From positions 930,001 through 994,000 of the forward strand of contig NZ_CABPSK010000002.1 in NCBI RefSeq assembly GCF_902459645.1: a stretch of 64,000 bases of DNA, given 5' to 3'. Position 1 is the first letter of the stretch. Each line of letters begins with the position of its first letter. Under the pieces are notes generated by a model. It was not told the DNA's origin. It made no database searches and was given only the letters and a program-made list of their open reading frames with translations. Positions 1-9,112 of the stretch are shown here, one piece after another. A program made the translations under genes and the position numbers. This DNA is from Pandoraea pneumonica (GTDB lineage: Bacteria; Pseudomonadota; Gammaproteobacteria; Burkholderiales; Burkholderiaceae).

Positions 1-552
1 ATCGTCGTGACGTACGACAGCACACCGGCCGCGCTCAAAGTGTTGGCACAGGTGCAGGCGTTGGAGCCCACGTTGCCGGTGGTGGTGCGCACCGTCGACG
101 ACACCCATATCGACGACCTGATCGCTGCGGGCGCCACCGAAGTCGTGCCCGAAATCGTCGAGGGCAGCCTGATGCTCGCGTCGCATGCGCTCGTGCTGAT
201 GGGCGTGCCGATGCGCCGCGTCTTGCGCCGCGTGGCGCAGGCCCGTAACGAGCGCTATAGCCTGTTGCGCGGCTACTTCCACGGTCTTGATGATGACGAT
301 GAAGGCGGCGAGCGCGAGCAGGTTCGCCTGCAATCGGTACCGCTCACGCTCAACGCCGACGCGGTGGGCCGCACGCTGGGCGAATTGAAACTGGACAAAC
401 TGGGCGTGACGGTCACGGCCATTCGCCGCCACGGCATTCGCGGCGTAGAGCCAGTCGCCGAAACGCGGCTGATGGCCGAAGACATCGTCGTGCTGCGCGG
501 CCTACCCGAAAAACTCGCGGCGGCAGAGCAGCGGCTACTTGGCCGGGGCTGA
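1..552 (+). CDS. CPA2/Kef-type monovalent cation:proton antiporter, C-terminal part (5' cut by window edge)
   Basis: The frame is open from the first base, so only the cytoplasmic C-terminal part of a larger gene is present. The first ~60 residues look like the end of a TrkA-N/RCK nucleotide-binding domain (hydrophobic strands, then [19 protein letters not shown]). A TrkA-C-like domain follows (about residues 105-180, [15 protein letters not shown] through AEDIVVLRG). In KefB/KefC and related antiporters these domains gate K+ (or Na+)/H+ exchange in the inner membrane. An acidic linker (LDDDDEGGE) joins them. The membrane domain lies upstream of the window, so the exact subtype cannot be assigned. 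Confidence 0.85.
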   Translation: MVVTYDSTPAALKVLAQVQALEPTLPVVVRTVDDTHIDDLIAAGATEVVPEIVEGSLMLASHALVLMGVPMRRVLRRVAQARNERYSLLRGYFHGLDDDDEGGEREQVRLQSVPLTLNADAVGRTLGELKLDKLGVTVTAIRRHGIRGVEPVAETRLMAEDIVVLRGLPEKLAAAEQRLLGRG

Positions 553-698
553 CGCCGAGGTCGGCGCCCTCCCGGCGCCACCCACGCCAACCTGTCTCAG
601 CGCACGTCATCAAGCGGGAACCGTCGTTTTGGCATAATGTGGACTTTCGGGCGTCCGCCCGAGTGAATTCCACCAAGCATCCAGAAAGAAGGATCCCC

Positions 699-1250
699 GT
701 GCAGATCGACGAGTCCCCTGCCGCCTATATCAAGAGCCAGATTCGCACCGTCCCCGACTGGCCCGCGCCCGGCGTGCAGTTCCGCGACATCACGCCGCTG
801 CTCAAGAACCCGCGCACGCTGCGGGTCCTGATCGACGTGTTCGTGCATCGCTACATGGACCATCGTCCCGACTACATCGCGGGACTCGACGCAAGGGGCT
901 TCATCCTCGGCTCGATCCTCGCGTACGAGCTGAACATCGGTTTCATCCCCATCCGCAAGAAAGGCAAGCTGCCGTACCAGACCGTAGCTGAAGAGTACGA
1001 ACTGGAATACGGCAGCGCGACCGTCGAGATCCATGCCGACGCGTGCGGCCCCGGCGATCGCGTGCTGCTGATCGACGATCTGGTCGCCACTGGCGGCACC
1101 ATGCTCGCGGGCAAGAAGCTGCTCGAACGGCTGGGTGCCACCGTTATCGAAGGCGCGGCCATTGTCGATTTGCCTGAACTCGGCGGCTCGCGTCTGATCC
1201 GCGACGCCGGTTTGCCGCTTTTCCTGCTGTGCTCGTTCGAGGGCCACTGA
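699..1250 (+). CDS. apt: Adenine phosphoribosyltransferase
   Basis: 183 aa, the usual size for Apt, which makes AMP from adenine and PRPP in the cytoplasm (purine salvage). The PRPP-binding motif [14 protein letters not shown] is present, and the N-terminus reads [21 protein letters not shown] as in bacterial Apt. I chose the GTG at 699 because an AGAAAGAAGGA Shine-Dalgarno stretch ends 5 bases before it and the homology starts just after it; the frame stays open upstream to 639 but that extension does not resemble Apt. Confidence 0.95.
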   Translation: MQIDESPAAYIKSQIRTVPDWPAPGVQFRDITPLLKNPRTLRVLIDVFVHRYMDHRPDYIAGLDARGFILGSILAYELNIGFIPIRKKGKLPYQTVAEEYELEYGSATVEIHADACGPGDRVLLIDDLVATGGTMLAGKKLLERLGATVIEGAAIVDLPELGGSRLIRDAGLPLFLLCSFEGH

Positions 1251-1314
1251 CCTTACCGTCGACCTCGCGCCCGCCTTACCTTTCGCCTTTTCGCCACCCG
1301 ACCCGGACGCTGCG

Positions 1315-1929
1315 ATGCCCAACCTCTGGCTGTTTTTGCTGACCTCGGTGGCGATCACGCTCGCGCCGGGCCCCGACAACATGCAGGTCATTGCGCGCGG
1401 CATCGCGCAGGGGCGCCGCGCGGGCCTCGCAGCGGCGGCTGGCTTTACCGCGGGTTGCCTGTTCCACACGACCATTGCAGCCGTCGGTCTGGCAACCGTC
1501 TTGCGCTCGTCGCCGTTCGCGTTTGAAGCGATCAAGCTGGTCGGCGCGGCTTATCTCGTCTGGATCGGCATCAAGGCGCTGCGTGCGCGCGGCGGCCTGA
1601 CGATGGCGAGCAGCGCAGCCCCGCAACCGCTGTGGGGCGTCTTTCGCCAGAGCGTGTTCGCGAACATGCTGAACCCGAAGGTCACGCTCTTCTTCCTCGT
1701 GTTTCTGCCGCAATTCGCCACCGCTGACGCGGCCCATCCGGGCGCGCAGATGTTCCTGCTGGGGCTGGTCTTCATGGCGCAGACCATCGTCGTATTCAGC
1801 CTGTACGGCTGGTTCGCGGGCGTGCTGGGCACGTGGCTCAAGCGCCGGCCGGGGGCAGGGCGCTGGCTCGATCGCGTGGCCGGGATGATCTTCATCGGGC
1901 TGGGTGTGCGCGTCGCGTTGCAGGGGTAA
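1315..1929 (+). CDS. LysE/RhtB family amino-acid exporter
   Basis: 204 aa, nearly all hydrophobic, with about six membrane segments. The N-terminal signature TLAPGPDNMQVIARG, followed by a GRRAGLAAAAGFTAG-type stretch, is typical of LysE/RhtB translocators, which export amino acids or their analogues across the inner membrane. The NPKVTLFFLVFLPQF segment in the middle is also typical. It lies between apt and a DeoR-type regulator on the same strand. Substrate cannot be told from sequence. Confidence 0.88.
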   Translation: MPNLWLFLLTSVAITLAPGPDNMQVIARGIAQGRRAGLAAAAGFTAGCLFHTTIAAVGLATVLRSSPFAFEAIKLVGAAYLVWIGIKALRARGGLTMASSAAPQPLWGVFRQSVFANMLNPKVTLFFLVFLPQFATADAAHPGAQMFLLGLVFMAQTIVVFSLYGWFAGVLGTWLKRRPGAGRWLDRVAGMIFIGLGVRVALQG

Positions 1930-2009
1930 CGTACGCCGCACCGTGTCGCCACAAGCGCATTCGTGCGTTCCCAAAAAAGATTTCGTAGTCCAACCGTCAC
2001 TGTCCGACC

Positions 2010-2765
2010 ATGCTTGCCGAACAACGCCAACAATACGTGCTCGAACAACTCGCCAAGACCGGGGCGCTCGCCATCAGTGATTTGGTGCGTGAGCTGGGGG
2101 TCTCGCGCGAGACCGTGCGCCGCGACCTGAACACGCTCGCGGCACGCGGGCTGCTGCTGATGACGCACGGCGGCGCGCTCGCCGCCGATCGCAGCGAGCC
2201 CGACTGGACGCTGCGCGAGAACGTCAACGCGGTGGGCAAACGCGCCATCGGCGTGCGCGCGGCAGAGCTCGTGCCCGACGGCGCGTCGGTCATCATCGAC
2301 TACGGCACCACCACGCGCGCCGTGGCGCAGGCGCTGCTCTCCAAGCATCGGCTGCGTATCTACACGAACGACTGGCAGATTGCGCGCCTGCTGGGCCGCC
2401 ATCACGACAATCGCGTCACGTTGCTCGGCGGCGAGCTGCAAGACAACGAAGATGCCGTGCAGGGCTGGGACGCCATCAACCAGATCGCCCAATATCACGC
2501 CGACTTCGCGTTCATCGGCGTGGGCGGCGTGACGGAAGACGGCGGCATTACCGACTTCAACCGCGCGGCCGCAGAATTGCGCGCCCGAATGCTGCTGTGC
2601 GCCAATGTCTCGGCGGTGGTGGCAGACCACACGAAGTTCGGCCGCGTCACCCCCGTACGTATTCGCCACTTCGAGGCGGCTCGCTACCTGATCAGCGACG
2701 CTGCGCCGCACAAATCGATGCTCGCGCAGTTGCGCGCACGCGGCCCGGAACTGCTGATCGCCTAA
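2010..2765 (+). CDS. DeoR/GlpR family transcriptional regulator
   Basis: 251 aa. The N-terminal DeoR winged helix-turn-helix covers residues ~3-57 (ISDLVRELGVSRETVRRDL, then a GGAL wing). The C-terminal DeoRC sugar-phosphate-sensing domain follows, with IIDYGTTTRAVAQAL, ANVSAVVADHTKFGR and a terminal LISD segment. Such proteins usually repress sugar or nucleoside catabolic genes and respond to a phosphorylated sugar. The nearest upstream gene encodes a LysE-like exporter and the downstream phnCDE has its own Pho box, so the target is unknown. Confidence 0.9.
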   Translation: MLAEQRQQYVLEQLAKTGALAISDLVRELGVSRETVRRDLNTLAARGLLLMTHGGALAADRSEPDWTLRENVNAVGKRAIGVRAAELVPDGASVIIDYGTTTRAVAQALLSKHRLRIYTNDWQIARLLGRHHDNRVTLLGGELQDNEDAVQGWDAINQIAQYHADFAFIGVGGVTEDGGITDFNRAAAELRARMLLCANVSAVVADHTKFGRVTPVRIRHFEAARYLISDAAPHKSMLAQLRARGPELLIA

Positions 2766-3292
2766 TCAGCCCGGCTTCCGTCGACTGGCTACGCGTGTCG
2801 CGTACGCGACGCCCGTAGCCATCGACACCATCACATTCCCTCAAATCGCCACACGTCGCCAAACGACGGATCGGCCGCCGCCGCGCTGCGGCACATCTCC
2901 TCGCTCAAGACCCGCACGCCACGGCCCTGACGCGCCAATTCGGGGCATTTTTCGTGCCTTTCGCCGACCCAAAAGATGTAGACAAAACCGGTGCGATGCC
3001 TCGTGCCGAACGCTTGCTCGTCTCATCTGACGCGACCGTGTCGGCCTCGTGACAGCCCCTGGTGCGTTCTCGGGAACACTTCCAAATCATTGACGCAATA
3101 AGGCTTTTCAACGCCGAGCGAAAAGCTGATCGATTGTCACTGTCTTGTCATCCGCGCTTTTTAGACTGCGTTCACTTTTGGCACAAATTGCCACAAAACA
3201 GCTAGTCGAGAGATGCGGGCGCGGCCTCCTGTCCGGGAGTGAAGAACGCGAGCGAGCATCGGTCCCGACCGGCGTCGACTCACAGGTGAACC
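2766..3292 (+). other. 527-base intergenic region before phnCDE
   Basis: No convincing gene. The only open frames are shadow-like, with arginine- and alanine-rich composition. The right end carries the Pho box and promoter described separately. A leader of about 120 bases separates the predicted start of transcription from the phnC GTG. Confidence 0.6.
3134..3167 (+). promoter_or_regulatory. Pho box and promoter of phnCDE
   Basis: Two 7-base direct repeats, TTGTCAC (3134-3140) and TTGTCAT (3145-3151), are separated by TGTC. This matches the tandem PhoB half-site architecture CTGTCAT-N4-CTGTCAY. A -10-like TAGACT (3162-3167) lies 10 bases after the second repeat, the spacing expected when PhoB replaces the -35 element. 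The sequence therefore predicts activation of phnCDE by PhoB under phosphate starvation. Confidence 0.8.
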
Positions 3293-4162
3293 GTGGACGA
3301 AGCGATTCGAATCGAGCGACTGACCAAGACCTTTGGCAGCCGACGCGCCCTCGACGAAGTGGCGCTCAAGATCATGCCGGGCGAGATGGTGGCCCTGATT
3401 GGGGCGTCGGGTTCTGGCAAGTCGACGCTGATGCGTCACATCGCGGGCTTCGTGCCGGCCGATGCCCAGCCGGGCAGCATTGAAATTCTGGGCCGTCCGA
3501 TTCAACGCGACGGCCGCATCGTGCGCGAAGTCCGCCAGATTCGCCGCGATATCGGTTTCGTGTTCCAGCAGTTCAATCTGGTGGGCCGCTTGCCGGTCAT
3601 CACCAATGTCCTCACGGGTTTGCTCGCCCGAGTGCCGCTGTGGCGCAGCCTGATATTCCGTTTCACGACGGCAGAGCGTCAGGCCGCGATTGCCGCGCTC
3701 GCCGAAGTGGGCATTGCCGATCTGGCGTTCCAGCGTGCGAGCACGCTCTCGGGCGGCCAGCAGCAACGTGCGGCACTGGCACGCACGCTCGTGCAGGGCG
3801 CGAAGATTATTCTCGCCGACGAACCGATTGCCTCGCTCGACCCCGAGTCGGCCCGCAAGGTGATGGACATGCTCGCGCGCATGAATCGCGATCACAAACT
3901 CACCGTCGTCGTCTCGCTGCACCAGGTCGACGTGGCCATGCGCTATTGCGTGCGCACCGTCGCGCTGCACCAAGGGCGCGTGGTGTACGACGGCCCGTCG
4001 GCGGCGCTCACGCCCGACCTGTTGCGACGCTTGTACGGCGTGCAAGCCAGCGAATTGCTCAATGAAGATTCCGAAGCATCGGAAGGCTCGACGGCTCAGG
4101 CCGACGAAGCGGAAGCCCCCGATACCCCTTTTCTCACCTCGATGTCTCTTAGCTTGACCTGA
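3293..4162 (+). CDS. phnC: Phosphonate ABC transporter, ATP-binding protein PhnC
   Basis: 289 aa cytoplasmic ATPase of the phosphonate importer. Walker A is GASGSGKST (~residues 37-45), the signature LSGGQQQR precedes the Walker B segment [13 protein letters not shown], and the H-loop is VVSLHQVD. The [20 protein letters not shown] stretch is characteristic of PhnC. The start is a GTG. It is about 25 residues longer than typical PhnC because of an acidic, Glu/Ala-rich C-terminal tail. phnD follows after 16 bases, and a Pho box lies 140 bases upstream. Confidence 0.95.
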   Translation: MDEAIRIERLTKTFGSRRALDEVALKIMPGEMVALIGASGSGKSTLMRHIAGFVPADAQPGSIEILGRPIQRDGRIVREVRQIRRDIGFVFQQFNLVGRLPVITNVLTGLLARVPLWRSLIFRFTTAERQAAIAALAEVGIADLAFQRASTLSGGQQQRAALARTLVQGAKIILADEPIASLDPESARKVMDMLARMNRDHKLTVVVSLHQVDVAMRYCVRTVALHQGRVVYDGPSAALTPDLLRRLYGVQASELLNEDSEASEGSTAQADEAEAPDTPFLTSMSLSLT

Positions 4163-4178
4163 CCAGGAGCTTGCTCTC

Positions 4179-5147
4179 ATGAAACTGTGGAAAACCCTGC
4201 TGGCCGGCGCGGCCATGCTCGCCTCGGTGGCGGTTGCGCACGCGCAGGAAATCAATTTCGGCATCATCTCGACCGACTCCAGCGCTGCCTTGCGCCAACG
4301 CTGGCAGCCGCTGATCGACGACTTGGAGAAGCAAACGGGCCTGAAGGTGACCCCGTTCTTCGCCACCGACTACGCCGGTGTGATCGAAGGCATGCGCTTC
4401 AACAAGGTGCAACTGGCATGGATGGGCAACAAGGGCGCGATGGAAGCCGTTGACCGTTCGCAAGGCGAGATCTTCGCGAAGATCATTTACGCCGACGGCT
4501 CGGAAGGCTACTACTCGCTGCTGATCGCCAACAAGTCGAGCCCGTACAAGACGCTCGACGACGTGCTCAAGAACGGTAAGAAGATCAACTTCGGTCTGGG
4601 CGATCCGACCTCGACGTCGGGCACGCTGGTGCCGGGTTACTACGTGTTCGCGAAGAACAACATCGACCCGCGCACGTACTTCAAGACGGCTCGCAGCTCG
4701 AACCACGGCGCCAACCTGATGGCTGTGCTGAACAACCAGATCGACGTCGCGACCAACAACACCGAAGAGCTCGACAAGCTCGAAGCCACGCAGCCGGAAA
4801 AGGCCAAGCAAGTGCAGGTGATCTGGAAGTCGCCGCTGATCCCGTCGGACCCGCTGCTGTGGCGCAAGGACTTGCCGGAAGCCACCAAGAAGAAGCTTCG
4901 TGACTTCTTCCTGGCCTACGGTAAGGACGCGCACGAGAAGGAAGTGCTGAAGAACATCTACAACTACGGTGGCTTCCGCGCTTCGACCAACGCTCAGCTG
5001 TTGCCGATCCGCCAGCTCGAACTGTTCAAGCAAAAGCAACAGATCGAAGCCGACGCCAACATCGATGCCGCCAAGAAGCAAACGCAACTGGCTGATATCG
5101 AAAGCAAGCTGGCCGCGCTCGAGCAAGAAACCAGCAAGACGAAGTAA
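4179..5147 (+). CDS. phnD: Phosphonate ABC transporter, periplasmic binding protein PhnD
   Basis: 322 aa. A Sec signal peptide (KLWKTLLAGAAMLASVAVAHA) is predicted to be cleaved near residue 23. The mature protein starts EINFGIISTDSSAALRQRW, as in PhnD; the DPTSTSGTLVPGYYVF and PLIPSDPLLWR motifs also match. It captures phosphonates in the periplasm for PhnE/PhnC. The last ~45 residues (Gln-, Lys- and Ala-rich) look like a short coiled coil. A good AGGAG ribosome-binding site precedes the ATG. Confidence 0.95.
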   Translation: MKLWKTLLAGAAMLASVAVAHAQEINFGIISTDSSAALRQRWQPLIDDLEKQTGLKVTPFFATDYAGVIEGMRFNKVQLAWMGNKGAMEAVDRSQGEIFAKIIYADGSEGYYSLLIANKSSPYKTLDDVLKNGKKINFGLGDPTSTSGTLVPGYYVFAKNNIDPRTYFKTARSSNHGANLMAVLNNQIDVATNNTEELDKLEATQPEKAKQVQVIWKSPLIPSDPLLWRKDLPEATKKKLRDFFLAYGKDAHEKEVLKNIYNYGGFRASTNAQLLPIRQLELFKQKQQIEADANIDAAKKQTQLADIESKLAALEQETSKTK

Positions 5148-5162
5148 TGCAGTAAGTCGGTA

Positions 5163-5205
5163 CCGGCGGCGGGGGCGCGAGTGGTAAGCGTGCCCCCACT
5201 GCCGG
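5163..5205 (+). other. Stem-loop between phnD and phnE
   Basis: Inner stem GGGGGC (5171-5176) pairs with GCCCCC (5192-5197). Outer stem CCGGC (5163-5167) pairs with GCCGG (5201-5205), with a 3x3 internal loop. There is no U-run after it, so it is not a classic terminator. It may stabilise the upstream phnCD message or lower phnE expression relative to the binding protein. Confidence 0.5.
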
Positions 5206-5282
5206 AACCCGCAGTCTGAATAGTCTCAGTAGTCCGATTCATTCACCGGCGCACGTTGCCGGTACTACACGTGGTACACGAC

Positions 5283-6107
5283 ATGAACACCAGCGTAACC
5301 TCCACTGCAAGCACCACTGTTGGCGCGACGGGCCGCCTGCCGGGCGAGCCGCCTAAGCGCTCGTGGCTGTCGTTGATCGGCTGGGGCGCTTTCTTCCTGA
5401 TTCTGGTGTGGTCGTGGGGCGGTGCCGATATGCGTCCGCTCGATCTGATTCGCGACTCGGGCAACATGAGCCAGTTCGCGCACGATTTCTTCCCGCCCGA
5501 CTTCCACGATTGGCGCGTGTATGTGCACGAGATGCTCGTGACCATCCACATCGCGGTGTGGGGCACGGTGCTGGCGGTAGTGTGTTCGATTCCGATGGGG
5601 TTGCTCTCGGCCTCGAACATGGTGCCGGCGTGGGTGTATCAGCCGGTGCGCCGTGTGCTCGACGCCTGCCGCGCGATTAACGAAATGGTTTTCGCGATGC
5701 TGTTTATCGTGGCCGTGGGGCTGGGCCCGTTTGCCGGTGTGCTGGCGCTGTGGGTGCATACGACGGGCACGCTCTCCAAGCTGTTCGCCGAAGCCGTCGA
5801 AGCGATCGATCCGCGTCCGGTCGAAGGGGTGCGCGCTACGGGTGCACGCTCGATCGATGAAATTTTGTACGGTGTGCTGCCGCAAGTCATGCCGCTTTGG
5901 ATCTCTTACACGCTGTATCGCTTCGAGTCGAACGTGCGCTCGGCGTCGGTGGTGGGGATGGTCGGCGCAGGTGGCATCGGCGTCGTGCTGTACGAAGTGA
6001 TTCGCAGCTTCCAGTACGCCCAGACGTGTGCCGTGATGCTCATCATGATCGTTGTCGTCACCTGCATCGACGTGTTCTCGGCACGCGTGCGCAAGATGGT
6101 GATCTGA
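5283..6107 (+). CDS. phnE: Phosphonate ABC transporter, permease PhnE
   Basis: 274 aa inner-membrane permease with about six membrane segments. The conserved cytoplasmic loop region [20 protein letters not shown], then VEGVRATGA and [20 protein letters not shown], is typical of PhnE. I chose ATG 5283; the frame is open to a TTG at 5256, and no strong Shine-Dalgarno is visible for any candidate. The 135-base gap from phnD contains a stem-loop. Only one phnE copy is present, and a strong terminator follows. Confidence 0.92.
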   Translation: MNTSVTSTASTTVGATGRLPGEPPKRSWLSLIGWGAFFLILVWSWGGADMRPLDLIRDSGNMSQFAHDFFPPDFHDWRVYVHEMLVTIHIAVWGTVLAVVCSIPMGLLSASNMVPAWVYQPVRRVLDACRAINEMVFAMLFIVAVGLGPFAGVLALWVHTTGTLSKLFAEAVEAIDPRPVEGVRATGARSIDEILYGVLPQVMPLWISYTLYRFESNVRSASVVGMVGAGGIGVVLYEVIRSFQYAQTCAVMLIMIVVVTCIDVFSARVRKMVI

Positions 6108-6140
6108 GGCCGAAAACGTCAGTCTCGTGTGGATGAAAAA

Positions 6141-6163
6141 GGGCGCTTCGGCGCCCTTTTTTT
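6141..6163 (+). terminator. Intrinsic terminator of phnCDE
   Basis: GGGCGC / TTCG / GCGCCC tetraloop hairpin followed directly by seven T, 33 bases after the phnE stop codon. Confidence 0.92.
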
Positions 6164-6242
6164 GTGAAGCGTTTGCTGCCGGATTAACGGCTCGGCGGCA
6201 CGGGGCTGCCACGCACTCTGCATGTCGCCGCGAGCACAAAGC

Positions 6243-6266
6243 ACAAGGGCGCCGTAGCGCCCTTGT
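6243..6266 (-). terminator. Stem-loop downstream of phnM
   Basis: Perfect 10-base stem ACAAGGGCGC / GCGCCCTTGT with a CGTA loop, 25 bases beyond the phnM stop codon. On the minus strand it is not followed by a long U-run, so it may be a weak terminator or an mRNA-end stabiliser. It separates the convergent phnCDE and phnGHIJKLM units. Confidence 0.55.
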
Positions 6267-6291
6267 TTCGTACAGACAGGTCTTGCAGGAC

Positions 6292-7437
6292 TCAAGCGAT
6301 CCGCTGGCCCACCATAAACGTGGCACGCGGAATCGGCGGCATTCCGGGGCGCACCGCCACACGCACCATGTCCGCGCGCAGCCCGGCCTGAATGCCACCA
6401 CGGTCTGTCAGCCCGGCCGATTGCGCCGGGTTCCACGACACCGTGCGCATCGCCCTCGACAGTGTCCAGCCGCAATCGGCGTGATCGTTGTGCAACTGAA
6501 ACGCCGCTTGCAACAGGCTCGCGGGCACGTAGTCCGACGACAGAATGTCGAGCACGTCCTCGCGGGCGAGTGCCGACGCCGCCACATTGCCCGAGTGCGA
6601 TCCGCCGCGCACGACGTTGGGCGCGCCCATGATCACGCCAATCGACTTCTCATGTGCCGCGCGCGCGGCGACGAGCGTCGTGGGGAATTCGGAAAGCGCC
6701 ACACCATCGCGGGCGGCTTCCTCCACATGTTCGAGCGACGTGTCGTCATGACTCGCCAGCGACAAGCCCCGGGCACGGCTCATCTCCACGATGGCGCGCC
6801 GATGCGGGATGGCGTACTTCTCCTGCTGCGCTTTCAGATCGGCGAGCATGGCGTCCCACTGCGCGTCTGGAATCTTGCCGTTGCGCTCGTGATACTGACG
6901 ATGCAACGCCGGGTCGTGCCACTGTCGCTGCCCCGGCGTGTGATCCATCACCGAGACGAGTCGCAGCAGCGGGTGATCGCACATATCGGCAAACGTGTCG
7001 GCCGCGTCTTCCGTGGCGATCTCGCAGCGCAGATGCAGGAAGTGGTCGGCACGGAAGAGACCGGCGTCGATAGTGTCGAGCAGCGCCTGCCCGCATTCGG
7101 CTTGCAGTTTGCGGCTGCGCAGGCCCGAAGCGTCGCGCTCGCCAATCACCAGCGAATCGAAAACTGTGGTGATACCAGCGGCCGCGACCTGAGCATCGTG
7201 AATTGCGAATGCGGCATGCGTGTTCCAGTACACGCCAGGACGCGGTGCCAGATGCTTCTCCAGGTTGTCGGTATGCAGTTCGACGAGGCCGGGCACCAGA
7301 TAGTCGCCTTCCCAGTCGATTGCCTCCGGCGCTTGCGTGGTGCCTTCCTCCACCGACCGAATGAGGCCGTCGCGCACTTCCACCACGCCGGTAAAGGTGG
7401 TTTCCGGCGTGACGATGCGGGCGTTCTTGATGAGCAT
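6292..7437 (-). CDS. phnM: Alpha-D-ribose 1-methylphosphonate 5-triphosphate diphosphatase PhnM
   Basis: 381 aa amidohydrolase-fold metalloenzyme. It removes pyrophosphate from the triphosphate made by PhnGHI plus PhnL, giving the substrate for PhnJ. Seen: MLIKNARIVTPETTFTG at the start, the metal-binding region LVELHTDNLEKH, DHTPGQRQ (typical of PhnM), and a C-terminal AGLTDRGGIQAGLRADMV. The ATG at 7437 is 17 bases after the phnL stop; the upstream open extension is an artefact of phnL in another frame. Last gene of the C-P lyase operon. Confidence 0.95.
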   Translation of the reverse strand: MLIKNARIVTPETTFTGVVEVRDGLIRSVEEGTTQAPEAIDWEGDYLVPGLVELHTDNLEKHLAPRPGVYWNTHAAFAIHDAQVAAAGITTVFDSLVIGERDASGLRSRKLQAECGQALLDTIDAGLFRADHFLHLRCEIATEDAADTFADMCDHPLLRLVSVMDHTPGQRQWHDPALHRQYHERNGKIPDAQWDAMLADLKAQQEKYAIPHRRAIVEMSRARGLSLASHDDTSLEHVEEAARDGVALSEFPTTLVAARAAHEKSIGVIMGAPNVVRGGSHSGNVAASALAREDVLDILSSDYVPASLLQAAFQLHNDHADCGWTLSRAMRTVSWNPAQSAGLTDRGGIQAGLRADMVRVAVRPGMPPIPRATFMVGQRIA

Positions 7438-7454
7438 GGACGAAAACTCCGAAA

Positions 7455-8273
7455 TCAATGAGCGGGGCGTAGGACGGGGCGCATGGAAAGCGTGCGCGTG
7501 GCCACTTCGTCGCGGGTGGCTTCGTCGTGGAAGATGCCGACGATGGCGCTGCCTGCCGCGCGTGCTTCGGCAATCAGTTGCGCGACGACGGCGCGGTTCT
7601 GTGCATCGAGCGACGCAGTGGGTTCGTCGAGCAGCAACACGGGGGCGGCGGCAATCAACCCGCGCGCGATGTTGATGCGCTGCTGTTCGCCGCCCGAGAA
7701 CGTGGCGGGTGCCAGTGTCCACAACCGCTCGGGAATGTTGAGCCGTGCGAGCAGGTCGCGCGCTTTGGCGGTGGCCTCTTCGGCGTCAACACCGAGACGG
7801 CGCAGCGGCTCGGCCACGATGTCGAGTGTGGTGACTCGCGGAATCACGCGCAGAAACTGGCTCACATAACCGAGGGTGGTGCGACGCACTGACAGCACTT
7901 CGCGCGCCGTGGCGGTCGTGAGATCGACCCAGCGCTCGCCTTGGCCGTTGCCATCGTCGTGACGAATTTCGATGCGTCCCGCGTTCGCGAGGTAGTTGCC
8001 GTACAGGCAGCGCAGCAATGTGCTTTTGCCCGCGCCGGACGGCCCGACGAGCGCCACGCATTCGCCGCGGCGCACGGTGAGGTCGACGCTCTCGAGTGCC
8101 GGGATTTGTGCATCGACGGCACCCGCATGGGCATGCAGATGAAACGTCTTGTGCAGCCCCTGCGCGCGCAGCATGACGTCGTGTTCGCGCGTCGCGAGCG
8201 TGAGCGATTCGTGCCGCAGTGCGTTCGACGACGCATTCGGATGAAGGGTTTGGGGTGTCGTTCCGGAAGTCAT
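7455..8273 (-). CDS. phnL: C-P lyase system ATP-binding protein PhnL
   Basis: 272 aa ABC-type ATPase. Walker A is GPSGAGKST, the signature FSGGEQQR, and Walker [13 protein letters not shown]. PhnL-specific stretches such as [32 protein letters not shown] and NIPERLW are present. PhnL is needed for the triphosphate step with PhnGHI and associates with the C-P lyase core complex; it is not a transporter ATPase. The ATG at 8273 overlaps the phnK stop by ATGA, so translation is coupled. Confidence 0.95.
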   Translation of the reverse strand: MTSGTTPQTLHPNASSNALRHESLTLATREHDVMLRAQGLHKTFHLHAHAGAVDAQIPALESVDLTVRRGECVALVGPSGAGKSTLLRCLYGNYLANAGRIEIRHDDGNGQGERWVDLTTATAREVLSVRRTTLGYVSQFLRVIPRVTTLDIVAEPLRRLGVDAEEATAKARDLLARLNIPERLWTLAPATFSGGEQQRINIARGLIAAAPVLLLDEPTASLDAQNRAVVAQLIAEARAAGSAIVGIFHDEATRDEVATRTLSMRPVLRPAH

Positions 8274-9112
8274 ACGGGCAGCACCGATGAGACGAGCAGT
8301 TGCGTGTAGGGATGTTGCGGATCGTCGAGCACCTGATCGGTCAGCCCGGCTTCGACCACGCGCCCGCCTTGCATCACGATCAATCGATGCGCAATGAGGC
8401 GTGCGACGCCGATATCGTGCGTGACGATGATGGCGGCAAGATGAAGGCGCTCGACGAGCGAGCGCAGTAAATCGAGCAAACGGGCTTGTACCGACACGTC
8501 CAGACCGGCCGTCGGCTCGTCCATAAAGACGAGACGCGGCTCCGTCACGAGATTGCGTGCGATCTGCAAGCGTTGTTGCATACCGCCGGAGAACGCGCCG
8601 GGCATCTCGTCGACGCGCGCCGGATCGAGCTCGACTTGCGCCATCCAATGACGGGCCTTGCTGCGGATATCGCCGAAGTGGCGCGCGCCGACGGCCATCA
8701 GCCGGTCGCCGATGTTGCCGCCCGCCGAGATGTTCATCCGCAGGCCATCACGCGGATTCTGTTCGACGAAGCCCCATTCGGTGCGCAGCAGGCGGCGCTT
8801 GTGCGCTTCGTCGAGCGCGAGCAAGTCGTGCAGCGCGCCGTCGGTGCCGCGATAGTGGAGCGTGCCGGCGTCGATGTCGTGACGCAGCGCAAGCGCGTTA
8901 AGCAACGTCGATTTGCCCGAGCCCGATTCACCGACCACGCAAATGACTTCACCCGGCCACAAATCGAACGACACGCCTTCGCAACCGATCCGGTCGCCAT
9001 AACGCTTGGCAAGGCCCGACACGCGCAGCAGCGGTTGGTCTGCGGCGCTCACCATGCCCATGGTATTCGTGGCACCGCTCATATCGAGGGCGGCATGGGT
9101 CACGGCGTTCAT
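8270..9112 (-). CDS. phnK: C-P lyase system ATP-binding protein PhnK
   Basis: 280 aa ABC-type ATPase. Walker A is GESGSGKST, the signature FSGGMQQR, and Walker [14 protein letters not shown]. The PhnK-type Q-loop region [20 protein letters not shown] is present. In E. coli, PhnK docks on the PhnGHIJ core near PhnJ. The N-terminus carries ~25 extra residues before [12 protein letters not shown]; the ATG at 9112 is supported by an ATGA overlap with the phnJ stop and a GGAGG-type site inside phnJ. Confidence 0.95.
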   Translation of the reverse strand: MNAVTHAALDMSGATNTMGMVSAADQPLLRVSGLAKRYGDRIGCEGVSFDLWPGEVICVVGESGSGKSTLLNALALRHDIDAGTLHYRGTDGALHDLLALDEAHKRRLLRTEWGFVEQNPRDGLRMNISAGGNIGDRLMAVGARHFGDIRSKARHWMAQVELDPARVDEMPGAFSGGMQQRLQIARNLVTEPRLVFMDEPTAGLDVSVQARLLDLLRSLVERLHLAAIIVTHDIGVARLIAHRLIVMQGGRVVEAGLTDQVLDDPQHPYTQLLVSSVLPV

